64,000 bases of DNA from Micromonospora violae (GTDB lineage Bacteria; Actinomycetota; Actinomycetes; Mycobacteriales; Micromonosporaceae): assembly GCF_004217135.1 (NCBI RefSeq), contig NZ_SHKK01000001.1, positions 4,340,001 through 4,404,000 on the forward strand. Direction: 5' to 3'. Under the pieces are notes generated by a model that worked only from the letters and a program-made list of their open reading frames with translations, was not told where the DNA came from and searched no databases. Shown here piece after piece: positions 1-8,971 of this stretch. A program made the position numbers and the translations under genes. Each line of letters opens with the position of its first letter. Within the stretch, counting starts at the first letter, position 1.

Positions 1-237
1 ATCCTTGATCGCGGTCGGCACCCCGTGCAGCGGGCCGCGCTCCTCGACCGGCACCGCGTCGGCGGCCCGTGCGGCCTGCCGGGCGAGGTCCGGGGTGACG
101 GTGACGAACGCGCCCACCGTGTCGCCGAGCGCCGCCACCCGACGCAGGGAGTGCTCGACCAGTTCGACGCTGGACAGCTCGCCGCGGGTCAGCGCGGCGG
201 CCTGCTCCAACGCGGTCAGGTCGTGCGGCTCGGCCAT
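1..237 (-). CDS. Amidase-signature family enzyme, N-terminal part only
   Basis: Only the first 79 codons lie in the window; the gene continues to the left of base 1. The frame read leftward from the ATG at 237 gives the usual start of an amidase-signature hydrolase and ends at the hallmark GPLHGVPTAIKD (residues 68-79). K78 there corresponds to the catalytic lysine of the family Ser-Ser-Lys triad. It lies 178 nt beyond the last gene of the 3-hydroxyanthranilate operon, on the same strand, with a strong dyad in between, so it may be a separate unit. The substrate cannot be told from this fragment. Its position beside a kynurenine locus that lacks a formamidase makes an amide or formamide substrate possible (inference). 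Confidence 0.85.
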   Translation of the reverse strand, partial: MAEPHDLTALEQAAALTRGELSSVELVEHSLRRVAALGDTVGAFVTVTPDLARQAARAADAVPVEERGPLHGVPTAIKD

Positions 238-340
238 GTCGTCATCCTGCCGCCCGTCAGCCGTTGGCGCACTCGACACGCGCTGGCGACTGGAAAGGGA
301 CCAACCGGACTTTGCGCCAGCTCAGCGCCGCACCTGCCCG

Positions 341-391
341 CAGATCTTGGACACTTTCCGTCACGTGCGAACGAAAAGTGTCCAAGATCTG
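341..391. repeat. Inverted repeat, copy 1 of the CTTGGACACTTT family
   Basis: Perfect 17-bp arms (341-357 and 375-391) surround a 17-nt loop. The arm core CTTGGACACTTT recurs in a second dyad at 28726-28769, so this is a dispersed family and not a single terminator. It lies in the 178-nt gap after the ACMS decarboxylase gene and before the amidase gene, both read leftward. It could terminate transcription, be a mobile palindrome, or both. No T-run follows, which is usual in high-GC actinobacteria. Confidence 0.8.
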
Positions 392-415
392 CGCATGCCA
401 GTGACGAAAGCCCGC

Positions 416-1417
416 TCAGCCGTGCAGGAAGCGCAGCGCGTTGGTGGACAGGAGCTTGGTGCGCTGGTCGTCGGTGAGGAAGTCGGCGGCGCGGACCACC
501 GCGCCGGCCGGTCGTTCACCCAGCGGGTACGGGTAGTCGCTGCCGACCAGCACCCGGTCCTCCCCCAACGTGTCGACAAGCAGCCGCAGCGCCGGCGGCG
601 CGAAGACCACCGAGTCGACGCTGAACCGGTCGAGGTAGCTGCTGGGCGGGCCGGCGGACGTGCCCCGGACCAGGTCACCACGGCGGTGCCAGGCGTTGTC
701 GGCGCGGCCGAGCCAGAACGGGAAGCTGCCACCGCCGTGCGCGAAGCAGATCCGCAGCGACTCGGGCACCCGGTCGAAGACCCCGCCCAGGATCATCGCC
801 AGCACCGACAGGTGCGTCTCGGCGGGCATCCCGGTGAGCCAACGGGCCATCCACCGGTTCAGCCGTGGACCGTCCGGCATGTCCCACGGGTGGACGAAGA
901 CGGGTGCGCCCACCTCGGCACAGTGCTGGAGGAAGGTGACCACGCCGGCGTCGTCCAGGTCCCGGTCGCCGACGTGGTTGCCGATCTCCACGCCCACGTG
1001 CCCGGCGGCGAGGCTGCGATCCAGCTCGGCGCAGGCGGCGTCCGGGTCCTGGAGCGGCACCTGGCAGAACGGCACCAGTCGGTCACCTCCGGCCGCGGTG
1101 ACCTCCAGGGTCAGGTCGTTGAAGATCCGCGCGACCTTCACCGCCTGGTCGGCCGGGCGGTCGTAGCTGAAGAAGACCGGGGTGGGTGAGACCACCTGCA
1201 CGGCCACGCCGTCGGCGTCCATGTCGGCCAGTCGGCGCGACGCGTCCCAGCACTCGGCGCCGACCGGACGGAACTCCGTCTCCCCCACCATGATCATCGC
1301 GGCGCGCTCGGAGTCGACCCGCAACCACGGCCAGCCGGACCCACCGCACGCCGCGCCGAGGTCCGGCCAACCCTTCGGTACGACGTGCGTGTGCACGTCG
1401 ATGACGCCTGCCGGCAT
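416..1417 (-). CDS. nbaD: 2-amino-3-carboxymuconate-6-semialdehyde decarboxylase (ACMSD)
   Basis: This 333-aa amidohydrolase-fold enzyme decarboxylates 2-amino-3-carboxymuconate 6-semialdehyde to 2-aminomuconate 6-semialdehyde, steering 3-hydroxyanthranilate toward meta-cleavage catabolism and away from quinolinate. The metal-binding HTH motif is at residues 9-11, followed by HVVPKGWPDL. Further family signatures are HPWDMP, the CFAHGGGSFP segment and the C-terminal GSDYPYP aspartate motif. Length matches the family (about 330-340). Its ATG overlaps the stop of the upstream dioxygenase gene by one base (TGATG), so the two are translationally coupled. It is the last gene of the tightly packed operon; a long gap with a dyad follows. 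Confidence 0.93.
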   Translation of the reverse strand: MPAGVIDVHTHVVPKGWPDLGAACGGSGWPWLRVDSERAAMIMVGETEFRPVGAECWDASRRLADMDADGVAVQVVSPTPVFFSYDRPADQAVKVARIFNDLTLEVTAAGGDRLVPFCQVPLQDPDAACAELDRSLAAGHVGVEIGNHVGDRDLDDAGVVTFLQHCAEVGAPVFVHPWDMPDGPRLNRWMARWLTGMPAETHLSVLAMILGGVFDRVPESLRICFAHGGGSFPFWLGRADNAWHRRGDLVRGTSAGPPSSYLDRFSVDSVVFAPPALRLLVDTLGEDRVLVGSDYPYPLGERPAGAVVRAADFLTDDQRTKLLSTNALRFLHG

Positions 1418-1941
1418 CAGCCCTTGCCCGGGTGCAGGGTGCCGCAGTTGGCGCAGGTGCGCGCCGCCTCGTCGGCGTAGAACGCCTGGAACACCGGGGG
1501 CAGGTCGGCGGCGATGTCGCGGACCTGCAACTCGACCTCGTGCACCTTGTCACCGCACTCGGGGCAGTACCACTGGAACGTCTCCAGGGTGCCCTCCTCG
1601 CGGACCCGTTCGACGACCATGCCGATCGAACCGGCCTCCGGCCGCTGCGGCGAGTGCGGGGTGTTGCGCGGCAGCATCCACATCTGACCTTCGCGCACGT
1701 GCACCGTACGCGGCCCCTCCGGGGTGATCAGGTTGATGTGCATGTTGCCCTTGACCTGGTAGAAGAACTCCTCGTACGGGTCCACGTGGAAGTCTGTGCG
1801 CTGGTTGGGCCCGCCCACCACCATCACGATGAAGTCGTCCCCGCCGGGGAACATCTCCTTGTTGCCCACCGGGGGCTTCAACAGGTGCTGGTTGTCCGCG
1901 ATCCAGCCCGGAAAGCTGAACGGCTCGGCGATCTCACTCAC
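1417..1941 (-). CDS. nbaC: 3-hydroxyanthranilate 3,4-dioxygenase
   Basis: A cupin-type non-haem iron dioxygenase that opens the ring of 3-hydroxyanthranilate to give 2-amino-3-carboxymuconate semialdehyde. From the GTG at 1941 the protein is 174 aa, the standard size. The metal ligands fall in [13 protein letters not shown] and in the cupin strand near [12 protein letters not shown]. Two CxxC pairs near the C-terminus (CPEC and CANC) form the rubredoxin-like iron site of bacterial enzymes. The frame stays open upstream to 2064, but the GTG at 1941 gives the family N-terminus and a 4-nt GTGA overlap with the deaminase gene. Confidence 0.95.
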   Translation of the reverse strand: MSEIAEPFSFPGWIADNQHLLKPPVGNKEMFPGGDDFIVMVVGGPNQRTDFHVDPYEEFFYQVKGNMHINLITPEGPRTVHVREGQMWMLPRNTPHSPQRPEAGSIGMVVERVREEGTLETFQWYCPECGDKVHEVELQVRDIAADLPPVFQAFYADEAARTCANCGTLHPGKG

Positions 1942-2369
1942 GACTGACCTCCCGAGGGAAGAAGGGCAACGGCCTGGATTTCGATCAGCAGGTGCGGGTG
2001 TGGCAGCTGGTGCACCGCCACCGTCGTACGGGTCGGACCGGAGGCGTCGAAGAACTCGGCCCACACCTCGTTGTAGCCACCGAAGTCATTCATGTTGACC
2101 AGGTATGACGTCACCTGGACAAGGTCGTCGAGGTCCGCACCGACCGACCGCAGCAGATCCCGCACGTTCTCGATGACGGCTCGCGTCTGCTCCCGGATGT
2201 CCAGGTTGGTCGTGCCGAACTCGTCCACCTGCACACCGGCGAAGCTGTTGTCCGGCCGACGGGACGACGTACCGGAGACGAAGACGAACCCGCCCGCCAC
2301 CTTGACGTGCGGAAACGCCCCCCGCGGCACAGCCTTCCCGGCAACGACCCGCGCACCGTCGACACTCAT
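1938..2369 (-). CDS. nbaF: RidA/YjgF-family 2-aminomuconate deaminase
   Basis: A 143-aa RidA-fold protein with the family FVSGTSS segment, the central arginine region and the C-terminal LIEIQAVA strand. In this context it is the 2-aminomuconate deaminase, releasing ammonia to give 4-oxalocrotonate. This rests on gene order, since RidA members also include general enamine deaminases. It overlaps the dioxygenase gene by 4 nt. A long perfect hairpin lies directly upstream, between it and the decarboxylase gene, and this is the only sizeable gap between nbaE and nbaD. Confidence 0.88.
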   Translation of the reverse strand: MSVDGARVVAGKAVPRGAFPHVKVAGGFVFVSGTSSRRPDNSFAGVQVDEFGTTNLDIREQTRAVIENVRDLLRSVGADLDDLVQVTSYLVNMNDFGGYNEVWAEFFDASGPTRTTVAVHQLPHPHLLIEIQAVALLPSGGQS

Positions 2370-2414
2370 GACCCACCACCAACCGGCACCGACGCACGGG
2401 CCACGACCAGGTCA

Positions 2415-2488
2415 GGGGTTCCGGGCAGCCCGACCGGCGCAGGGATCAAGCCTGACCGCCCGGAGCCGGTCGGGCTGCCCGGAACCCC
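2415..2488 (-). promoter_or_regulatory. Strong intra-operon hairpin upstream of the deaminase gene
   Basis: Perfect 23-bp arms (2415-2437 and 2466-2488) enclose a 28-nt loop in the 130-nt gap between nbaG (ends 2500) and nbaF (starts 2369). Both flanking genes are read leftward. The stem is G/C-rich with no T-tract. It may act as a partial terminator, an RNA-stability or processing element, or a repeat. Which of these applies cannot be decided by reading. Confidence 0.75.
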
Positions 2489-2499
2489 CACCACGCCGC

Positions 2500-3273
2500 T
2501 CACGACGCAGCCCGCAGCGAAGCCGTGCCGAGCTTCTCGACGACGGCACGGACCTGGGCGCCGGGACGCAGCGGCACGGCGGCGGTGGCGGCACCGGCCA
2601 GGAAGACCCACCCGGACTCCAGCCGCACCCCGTGCCGACCCGCCAGCCGGATGCCCTCGTCGAGCGCCCGGCGCGGGTCACCGAGGATCGCCGCCGTCGA
2701 GCCGACCTGCGCCACCCGCCCGTCGACCTCCAGCAGCACGCCCAGGTTGTCCAGCCCGGCCGGCACCGGCGACCACGGACCGACCACGAAAGCGGCGGCC
2801 GAGGTGTTGTCCGCGATCACGTCGGGCAGCGAGAAACGGAAGTCCGCGTACCGGGAGTCGATCAACTCGATGGCCGGGGCGACCGCGCGGACGGCCGTGG
2901 CGAAGTCACCGACCGGCTCGCCCGGCTCGGGCAGCCGGTCCAGCAGGAACGCCACCTCCGGCTCGACCCGGGGGTGGATGTACGCGGCCGGGTCCACCAC
3001 GCCACCGTCGGGCACCCGCATCGCGTTGGTGAGCCGCCCCCAGATCACCTCGTCCACGCCGACCTGGGCCATCTTCGCCCTGCTGGTCAGCCCCATCTTC
3101 AACCCGACCAGCCGCTCACCGGCCTTCAGCCGGCGTTGCAGCAGTGCGGCCTGCACGGCGTACGCGGTGTCCACGTCGAGGCCGGTCTCGGCGGCGAGCT
3201 GCGGGATGGCGGTGGCCGTGTCGGCCGCCGCGCCCAACTGCTCGGCGATCCCCGCGACGTCCGGTCCGATCAT
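2500..3273 (-). CDS. nbaG: 4-oxalocrotonate decarboxylase
   Basis: A 257-aa member of the hydratase/decarboxylase (MhpD/DmpH) family that converts 4-oxalocrotonate to 2-oxopent-4-enoate. The motifs [23 protein letters not shown], the metal-binding stretch [10 protein letters not shown] and the [11 protein letters not shown] segment are in the usual order. The decarboxylase was told from its paralogue at 5293-6090 by the pattern around [12 protein letters not shown], whereas the hydratase has LTSRAVQ. Its ATG overlaps the aldolase stop by 4 nt. Confidence 0.9.
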   Translation of the reverse strand: MIGPDVAGIAEQLGAAADTATAIPQLAAETGLDVDTAYAVQAALLQRRLKAGERLVGLKMGLTSRAKMAQVGVDEVIWGRLTNAMRVPDGGVVDPAAYIHPRVEPEVAFLLDRLPEPGEPVGDFATAVRAVAPAIELIDSRYADFRFSLPDVIADNTSAAAFVVGPWSPVPAGLDNLGVLLEVDGRVAQVGSTAAILGDPRRALDEGIRLAGRHGVRLESGWVFLAGAATAAVPLRPGAQVRAVVEKLGTASLRAAS

Positions 3274-4367
3274 GCTGCGTCATCCTCCGTCCGCGACCGC
3301 GGGTCACGCGAACGCTCCGTGCCGGCCAGGTCGAGTGCCACGTCCACGATCATGTCCTCCTGGCCGCCGACCATCCGGCGGCGGCCCAGCTCGACCAGGA
3401 TCGACCGGACGTCCACTCCGTACTTCGTGGAGGCCCGTTCGGCGTGCCGCAGGAAGCTGGAGTAGACCCCGGCGTACCCCAGGGAGAGTGTTTCCCGGTC
3501 CACCTGCACCGGCCGGTCCTGAAGCGGGCGGACCAGGTCGTCGGCGGCGTCCATCAGCGCGAACACGTCGCAGCCGTGCTTCCAGCCGTGCAACTCGGCG
3601 ACTGCGACGAAGACCTCCAGCGGGGCGTTCCCGGCACCCGCGCCCATGCCGGCGAGGGAGGCGTCGACGCGGACGGTCCGGCCGTGGACCGCGTCGGGAC
3701 CGGCCGGCGCGGACCCGCTGACCCGGCCGTGCTCGACGGCGAGCACGCTGTTGGCCACCCCGAGCGACAGGTTGTGGTGGGCGTGGATGCCGATCTGCGT
3801 CTCCGGGGCGAGGACCTGCCGGTACGCGTCGACCCGCTGCGCCACGTCGGACATCAGCAGCCGGCCGCCGGAGTCGGTGACGTAGACGCAGTGCGCCCCG
3901 TACGACTCCATCAGCTTGGCCTGCCCGGCGAGCCCGACCGGGTCAAACATGTGCGACATCATCAGGAACCCGGCCACGTCCATGCCGTTCTCCCGGGCCC
4001 AGGAGATGTGCTGGGCGGAGATGTCCGCCTCCGTGCAGTGGGTGGCGATCCGGACGCTGGTCACCCCGAGCGCCTTCGCGGCCTTCAGGTCGGCGATCGT
4101 GCCGATGCCCGGCAGCAGCAGGGTGGTCAGTTTGGCCGTGGTCAGCACCTCGGCCGCCGCGGAGATCCACTCGGCGTCGCTGGCGGCGCCGTGGCCGTAG
4201 TTGACGCTGGAGCCGGCGAGGCCGTCACCGTGCGCCACCTCGATGGCGGCCACCCCGGCGGCGTCCAACGCGGCGGCGATGGAGCGTACGTGGTCGACGG
4301 TGTACTGGTGGGCGATGGCGTGCATGCCGTCGCGCAGCGTCACGTCCTGGATGTACAGGTCGGTCAT
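3270..4367 (-). CDS. nbaI: 4-hydroxy-2-oxovalerate aldolase
   Basis: A 365-aa DmpG/BphI-type class II aldolase that cleaves 4-hydroxy-2-oxovalerate to pyruvate and acetaldehyde. It opens with the family signature [16 protein letters not shown], followed by IEVAHGDGL, and has a metal-binding [13 protein letters not shown] motif in the centre. Such aldolases normally form a channelled complex with an acylating acetaldehyde dehydrogenase, encoded here immediately upstream with a 4-nt ATGA overlap. The C-terminal 20 residues are polar and may be poorly ordered. Confidence 0.95.
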   Translation of the reverse strand: MTDLYIQDVTLRDGMHAIAHQYTVDHVRSIAAALDAAGVAAIEVAHGDGLAGSSVNYGHGAASDAEWISAAAEVLTTAKLTTLLLPGIGTIADLKAAKALGVTSVRIATHCTEADISAQHISWARENGMDVAGFLMMSHMFDPVGLAGQAKLMESYGAHCVYVTDSGGRLLMSDVAQRVDAYRQVLAPETQIGIHAHHNLSLGVANSVLAVEHGRVSGSAPAGPDAVHGRTVRVDASLAGMGAGAGNAPLEVFVAVAELHGWKHGCDVFALMDAADDLVRPLQDRPVQVDRETLSLGYAGVYSSFLRHAERASTKYGVDVRSILVELGRRRMVGGQEDMIVDVALDLAGTERSRDPRSRTEDDAA

Positions 4368-5296
4368 GGCGCGACCACCTCCGAGGAGCGCAGGGCGACC
4401 AGCCGCTCCGCGGTGCGCAGCGCGGCGGAGGTCATGATGTCCAGGTTGCCGGCGTACGCGGGCAGGTAGTGCCCGGCGCCGGAGACCTCCAGGAAGACCG
4501 ACACCTGAAGGGCGGTGAGCGGCCGCCCGAGCGTCGGCAGGTACGCCTGCACCCGGTCGAACTGCACGTCCTGCTTGAGCCGGTAGCCGGGGACGTACTC
4601 CTGCACGGCGGCCACCATCCGGGTGACGGAGTCGGCAATGGCGTCGGTGTCGGCGTCGGCGTCCGGGCAGAGGCAGTAGACGGTGTCCCGCATCAGCAGC
4701 GGCGGGTCCGCCGGGTTCAGCACGATGATCGCCTTGCCCCGCTCGGCCCCACCGACCACCTCGATGGCGCGGGCGGTGGTCTCGGTGAACTCGTCGATAT
4801 TGGCCCGGGTGCCCGGCCCGGCGGACTTCGACGCGATCGACGCGACGATCTCCCCGTACGCCACCGGGGTGACCCGGCGGACCGCGGCGACGATCGGCAC
4901 GGTGGCCTGCCCGCCGCAGGTCACCATGTTCACGTTCGACTCGTGCAGGTGCTCGTCGAGGTTGACCGGCGGCACCACGTACGGGCCGAGCGCGGCGGGG
5001 GTCAGGTCGATCACCGTGCGGCCGTGCGCGCGCAGCACCTCGTCGTGGCGGCGGTGTGCGCCGGCCGAGGTGGCGTCGAACACCAGCTCGACGTCGGCGA
5101 ACTCGGGCAGCGCGACCAGCCCGTCCACGCCGTCGGCGGTGGTGGCGACGCCGAGCCGGCGGGCACGCGCCAGGCCGTCGGAGGCCGGGTCGATGCCGGC
5201 CATCGCCACCATCCGCAGGCTGTCACTCAACCGCAAAACCTTGATCATCAGGTCCGTGCCGATATTGCCGGACCCGAGCACCGCCACACCGGTCAC
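4364..5296 (-). CDS. nbaJ: Acetaldehyde dehydrogenase (acylating)
   Basis: A 310-aa enzyme that oxidises acetaldehyde to acetyl-CoA using NAD+ and CoA, paired with the aldolase. The N-terminus [18 protein letters not shown] is the Rossmann nucleotide-binding loop. The catalytic cysteine is in [13 protein letters not shown]. The GTG at 5296 is preserved as start because GGAGG lies 7 nt upstream and it sits at the Rossmann strand. The frame is open further upstream, but that part overlaps the hydratase gene. It overlaps the hydratase stop by 4 nt. Confidence 0.95.
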   Translation of the reverse strand: MTGVAVLGSGNIGTDLMIKVLRLSDSLRMVAMAGIDPASDGLARARRLGVATTADGVDGLVALPEFADVELVFDATSAGAHRRHDEVLRAHGRTVIDLTPAALGPYVVPPVNLDEHLHESNVNMVTCGGQATVPIVAAVRRVTPVAYGEIVASIASKSAGPGTRANIDEFTETTARAIEVVGGAERGKAIIVLNPADPPLLMRDTVYCLCPDADADTDAIADSVTRMVAAVQEYVPGYRLKQDVQFDRVQAYLPTLGRPLTALQVSVFLEVSGAGHYLPAYAGNLDIMTSAALRTAERLVALRSSEVVAP

Positions 5297-6090
5297 TTGT
5301 TGCCTCCAGCACTGAAACTCGTGCGCACCGAGCCGAGGCCGGAGATCCGGGCCTCGTACGCGGCCCCCGGGGTGACCGGGACCATCGGACCGAGCGCCCC
5401 GGAGAGCACCACGTCCCCGGCGCGCAGCGGGTCGCCGGCGCGGGCCAGGGTGCCGGCCAGCCACTGCAGGGCGTGCAGCGGGTTGCCCAGGCAGGCCGCG
5501 CCCGCGCCCACCGACACCGGCTCGCCGGCGCTCTCCAGCACCATTCCGCACAGTCGCAGGTCGACGTCGGCGAGCCGACGCGGCGTGGTGCCGAGCACGA
5601 AGAGCCCGCTGGAGGCGTTGTCGGCGACGGTGTCCACGATGGAGATGTCCCAGGCGGCGATCCGTGAGTCGACGATCTCGATCGCCGGCAGCACGTGATC
5701 GACAGCGCGGATCAGGTCGACGGTGGTGAGCTGCGGGTTCGGCAGGTCCTTGTCGAGCACGAAGGCGACCTCCGCCTCCACGCGGGGCTGGAGCAGCCGG
5801 TCGATGGGCACCTCCACCCCGTCGCCGACCGCCATGGCGTCGGTCAGCATGCCGAAGTCCGGCTGGAACACCCCGAAGGTCTCCTGCACGGCCCGGGAGG
5901 TCAGCCCGATCTTCGCGCCGACCCGGCGTTCACCGCGGCCCTGCCAGGCCCGCGCCTGGAGCTGCTGCACACGGTACGCGGACTCCACGTCGCCCTCCGG
6001 CAGCAGCCGGCCCCGCAGCGGCGGGCACGGCTTGCCGGTGCTGCGGGCGTCGGCCAACTCCCGGTTGGCGGCCTCGATGTCAGCTTCCAT
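5293..6090 (-). CDS. nbaH: 2-oxopent-4-enoate hydratase
   Basis: A 265-aa hydratase of the MhpD/XylJ type that adds water to 2-oxopent-4-enoate, giving 4-hydroxy-2-oxovalerate. Signature segments are [25 protein letters not shown], the metal-binding [10 protein letters not shown] and [13 protein letters not shown]. The ATG at 6090 is preceded by a GGGAGC ribosome-binding site. Hydratase and decarboxylase paralogues in these pathways usually bind each other, and both are encoded in this operon. A 38-nt spacer containing a short duplicated GGTCCACGGCTCAC-like motif separates it from the dehydrogenase gene. Confidence 0.92.
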   Translation of the reverse strand: MEADIEAANRELADARSTGKPCPPLRGRLLPEGDVESAYRVQQLQARAWQGRGERRVGAKIGLTSRAVQETFGVFQPDFGMLTDAMAVGDGVEVPIDRLLQPRVEAEVAFVLDKDLPNPQLTTVDLIRAVDHVLPAIEIVDSRIAAWDISIVDTVADNASSGLFVLGTTPRRLADVDLRLCGMVLESAGEPVSVGAGAACLGNPLHALQWLAGTLARAGDPLRAGDVVLSGALGPMVPVTPGAAYEARISGLGSVRTSFSAGGNK

Positions 6091-6128
6091 GCCTGCTCCC
6101 TCGCTACGGCTCACCACAGGTCCACGGC

Positions 6129-7637
6129 TCACGACAGGTCCACGCAGACGTTGGTGAGTTCGGAGTAGAAGTTCAGCGAGTGCACGCCGCCCTCGCGACC
6201 GATGCCGGACGCCTTCACCCCGCCGAACGGGGTGCGCAGGTCCCGCAGGAACCACGTGTTGACCCAGACGATGCCGGCGTCGAGCCGGGCACCGGCCCGG
6301 TGCGCGACGCCCACGTCCCGGGTCCACACGGTCGCCGCCAGGCCGTACTCGGTGCCGTTGGCGAGGGCGTACGCCTCGTCCTCGGTGTCGAACGGGGCGA
6401 CGTGCACCACCGGGCCGAAGATCTCCTCCCGGTTGGTACGGGCGTCCGGGGGAAGCCCGGTGAGCACGGTCGGCTGCACGTACGACCCGCCGTCGCGGGC
6501 GTCACCGAAGGTGGGTGTGCCGCCGCCGCTGAGCACCTCGGCGCTCTCGGACCGGGCCAGCTCGTACGCGCCGAGCACCTTCGCCCGGTGCTGGTGGGAG
6601 ATGAGCGGCATGGTGGCGGTGGCCTCGTCGGTCGGCCAGCCGTACGCCAGTTCCCCGGCCCGCTTCGCCAGCCGGGCGGTGAACTCCTCGAAGACCGGGC
6701 GTTGCACGTAGATGCGCTCGGTGCAGAGGCACACCTGCCCGCCGTTGGTGAAGCTGGACCGCACCGAGCCGGCCACCGCGGCGTCCAGGTCGGCGTCGGC
6801 GAAGACCAGGCCGGCGTTCTTGCCGCCCAACTCGAAGCTGACCGCCTTCACCCCGTCGGCGGCGGCTCGCATGATCGCGCCGCCGGTGGCCGACTCGCCG
6901 GTGAAGGTGATCGCGTCGACGCCCGGGTGGCGGGTGAGGAACTCGCCCGCCGAGTCCGGCCCGAAGCCGTGCACCAGGTTGAACACCCCGGCCGGCACGC
7001 CAGCGGCGGCCATCACCTCGGCGAGCAGCGTCGCCGAGGCGGGAGTCTCCTCGCTGGGCTTGACCACGACGGCGTTTCCGCAGGCCAGCGCCGGAGCGAC
7101 CTTCCAGGTGAGCAGCAGCAGCGGCAGGTTCCACGGCACGATGACCGCGACCACACCGACCGGCTTGCGCAGCGCGTAGTTGAGCGCCCGGCCGCCGGTC
7201 GGGGTGACCGTGGTGAACGACTCGGTGGGGGCGGTCGCCACGATCTCGGCGAACGCCCGGAAGTTCGCCGCGCCGCGCGGGATGTCCAGCGTGCGGGCCT
7301 GGGCGATGGACTTGCCGGTGTCGGCGACCTCGGCGGTGACCAGGTCGTCGAAGCGGCGTTCCAACTCGTCGGCGACGCGGCGCAGCACCTCGGCGCGCTC
7401 ACGTTCCCCCATCCGGCCCCACGGCCCCCGCAGCGCGGCACGGGCGGCGGCCACCGCGTCGTCCACCGTGGACTGCGACGCCTCGTCCACCTCGAAGACC
7501 TGATCCCCGGTGACCGGGCTGGCCTTGGCGAACGTCGTCGCGCCGTCGACGAACTCGCCGTTGACGAAGTTGCGCAACCGGTGCGGCCCACCCGGTGCGT
7601 GGCCGCCCATCAGTCGCGGATCCCAGGTGCCGGTCAT
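6129..7637 (-). CDS. nbaE: 2-aminomuconate 6-semialdehyde dehydrogenase
   Basis: A 502-aa aldehyde dehydrogenase that oxidises 2-aminomuconate 6-semialdehyde to 2-aminomuconate with NAD+. The catalytic glutamate is E269 in FELGGKN and the nucleophile is C303 in GQVCLCTERIYV, a paired-cysteine form typical of the 2-hydroxymuconic/2-aminomuconic semialdehyde branch. A GGGAGG ribosome-binding site precedes the ATG at 7637. It overlaps the kmo stop by 4 nt. From here downstream the order E-H-J-I-G-F-C-D matches, as I recall it, the nba cluster of Pseudomonas fluorescens KU-7. Confidence 0.93.
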   Translation of the reverse strand: MTGTWDPRLMGGHAPGGPHRLRNFVNGEFVDGATTFAKASPVTGDQVFEVDEASQSTVDDAVAAARAALRGPWGRMGERERAEVLRRVADELERRFDDLVTAEVADTGKSIAQARTLDIPRGAANFRAFAEIVATAPTESFTTVTPTGGRALNYALRKPVGVVAVIVPWNLPLLLLTWKVAPALACGNAVVVKPSEETPASATLLAEVMAAAGVPAGVFNLVHGFGPDSAGEFLTRHPGVDAITFTGESATGGAIMRAAADGVKAVSFELGGKNAGLVFADADLDAAVAGSVRSSFTNGGQVCLCTERIYVQRPVFEEFTARLAKRAGELAYGWPTDEATATMPLISHQHRAKVLGAYELARSESAEVLSGGGTPTFGDARDGGSYVQPTVLTGLPPDARTNREEIFGPVVHVAPFDTEDEAYALANGTEYGLAATVWTRDVGVAHRAGARLDAGIVWVNTWFLRDLRTPFGGVKASGIGREGGVHSLNFYSELTNVCVDLS

Positions 7638-8971
7638 GCGCGCCTCCCTCGGCTCAGTGCCGCGCCGATCGCGCCGACCAGCAGCAGCGCGGCCCCGCCG
7701 ACGACCGCCCCGAGCACCCGGTGCTGTCGGCGCACCCGGCGTCGCACCTCCGCGTACCCGGTGGTGGAGAACGACACCAGTTCGTACTGGGAAACGTACC
7801 GGCCGGGCAGGGCCCGTTCCAGTGCGTGCTCCACCCGCCGCCGGGTCTGGAAGACCGGGGAGGCGACCTTGTCCCGCATCTCCACGAAGTTGGTCAGCGC
7901 CATCGTCGCGATGGCCTCCGCGTTCTCCTGCCGCCGCCGCTGGAACAGGGGCAGCGCCGCCGACCAGTCGTCGGCGCACTCGTCCAGGCAGCGGTCCAGC
8001 TCCACCACGTCCTCGAAGGCGCAGTTGGCGCCCTGGCCGTAGAACGGCACGATGGCGTGGGCGGCGTCGCCGAGCAGGCCGACCTTTCCGTTGACCTGCC
8101 AGGGGGTGCAGCGCACCGTGCCCAGCACGCCCACCGGGTTGTGCTGGTAGTCGTCGACCAGGTTCGGGGCCAGCGGGACCACGTCCGGGTACTGCTCGGT
8201 GAAGTGCCGTTCGATCTCCGCCGGGCTGGTCAGCGAGGCGAAACTGCCGGCACCCTCGTTGGGCCAGAACAGCGTGCAGGTGAAGGAGCGATCGGGGTTC
8301 GGCAGCGCGATCATCATCGAGGTGCCCCGCGGCCAGATGTGCAACGCGTCCTCATCCAGGGCGAAGTCCCCGCCCAACGGCGGAATCGTCAGCTCCTTGT
8401 AGCCGTAGTCGAGGAAGTCCACACGCTCGTCCAGCAGCCCGTACGCCAGCAGTTGCCCGCGCACCGCGGAGCCGGCGCCGTCGGCGCCCAGCACGACCGA
8501 CGCCTTCGCCGCGACCGTGCCCTGCGGGGTCTCGAAGCTCAACGCGCCGTCGGTCGGGTCGAGCCCGACCAGCCGGTGGTCGAAGACGACCCGAACCCCG
8601 GGCAGCGCGGCGGCCTCGTCCAGCAGGGCGTTGTTCAGCGCACCCCGGCTGATCGAGTTGATCGCCCGGTCGCCGGCCGCGCTGTACGACTGGAACTGCT
8701 GCTCGCCCTCGACCGGGTGGATCATCCGGCCGCGCATCGGCAGCGCGTCGGTCATCACCTGCTCGGCCAGCCCGATCCGGCGCAACGCGTCCAGGCCACG
8801 CTCGGAGAGCGCCAGGTTGATCGAGCGGCCCCGCTCGACGGTGCCGGCCCGCGGGTCGGAGCGACGCTCGTAGAGGGCCACCGGGTAGCCACGCCGGGCC
8901 AGGAAGCAGGCCGCCAGACAACCGGCCAGCCCGGCACCGATGATCGCGATCTCGTCGCGCCGCGCCGTCAC
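7634..8971 (-). CDS. kmo: Kynurenine 3-monooxygenase
   Basis: A 445-aa FAD-dependent hydroxylase that makes 3-hydroxykynurenine from kynurenine with NADPH and O2. It has an N-terminal GAGLAG dinucleotide motif, the RSINLALSERG segment typical of KMO, GADGAGSAVR and the FAD ribityl-binding GDAAHAIVPFYGQG. The C-terminal 30 residues hold one hydrophobic stretch (VLGAVVGGAALLLVGAIGAA) and a basic tail, which suggests membrane association as in many KMOs. The GTG at 8971 gives a GTGA overlap with kynU; 16 codons of open frame upstream have no family resemblance. Confidence 0.93.
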   Translation of the reverse strand: MTARRDEIAIIGAGLAGCLAACFLARRGYPVALYERRSDPRAGTVERGRSINLALSERGLDALRRIGLAEQVMTDALPMRGRMIHPVEGEQQFQSYSAAGDRAINSISRGALNNALLDEAAALPGVRVVFDHRLVGLDPTDGALSFETPQGTVAAKASVVLGADGAGSAVRGQLLAYGLLDERVDFLDYGYKELTIPPLGGDFALDEDALHIWPRGTSMMIALPNPDRSFTCTLFWPNEGAGSFASLTSPAEIERHFTEQYPDVVPLAPNLVDDYQHNPVGVLGTVRCTPWQVNGKVGLLGDAAHAIVPFYGQGANCAFEDVVELDRCLDECADDWSAALPLFQRRRQENAEAIATMALTNFVEMRDKVASPVFQTRRRVEHALERALPGRYVSQYELVSFSTTGYAEVRRRVRRQHRVLGAVVGGAALLLVGAIGAALSRGRRA

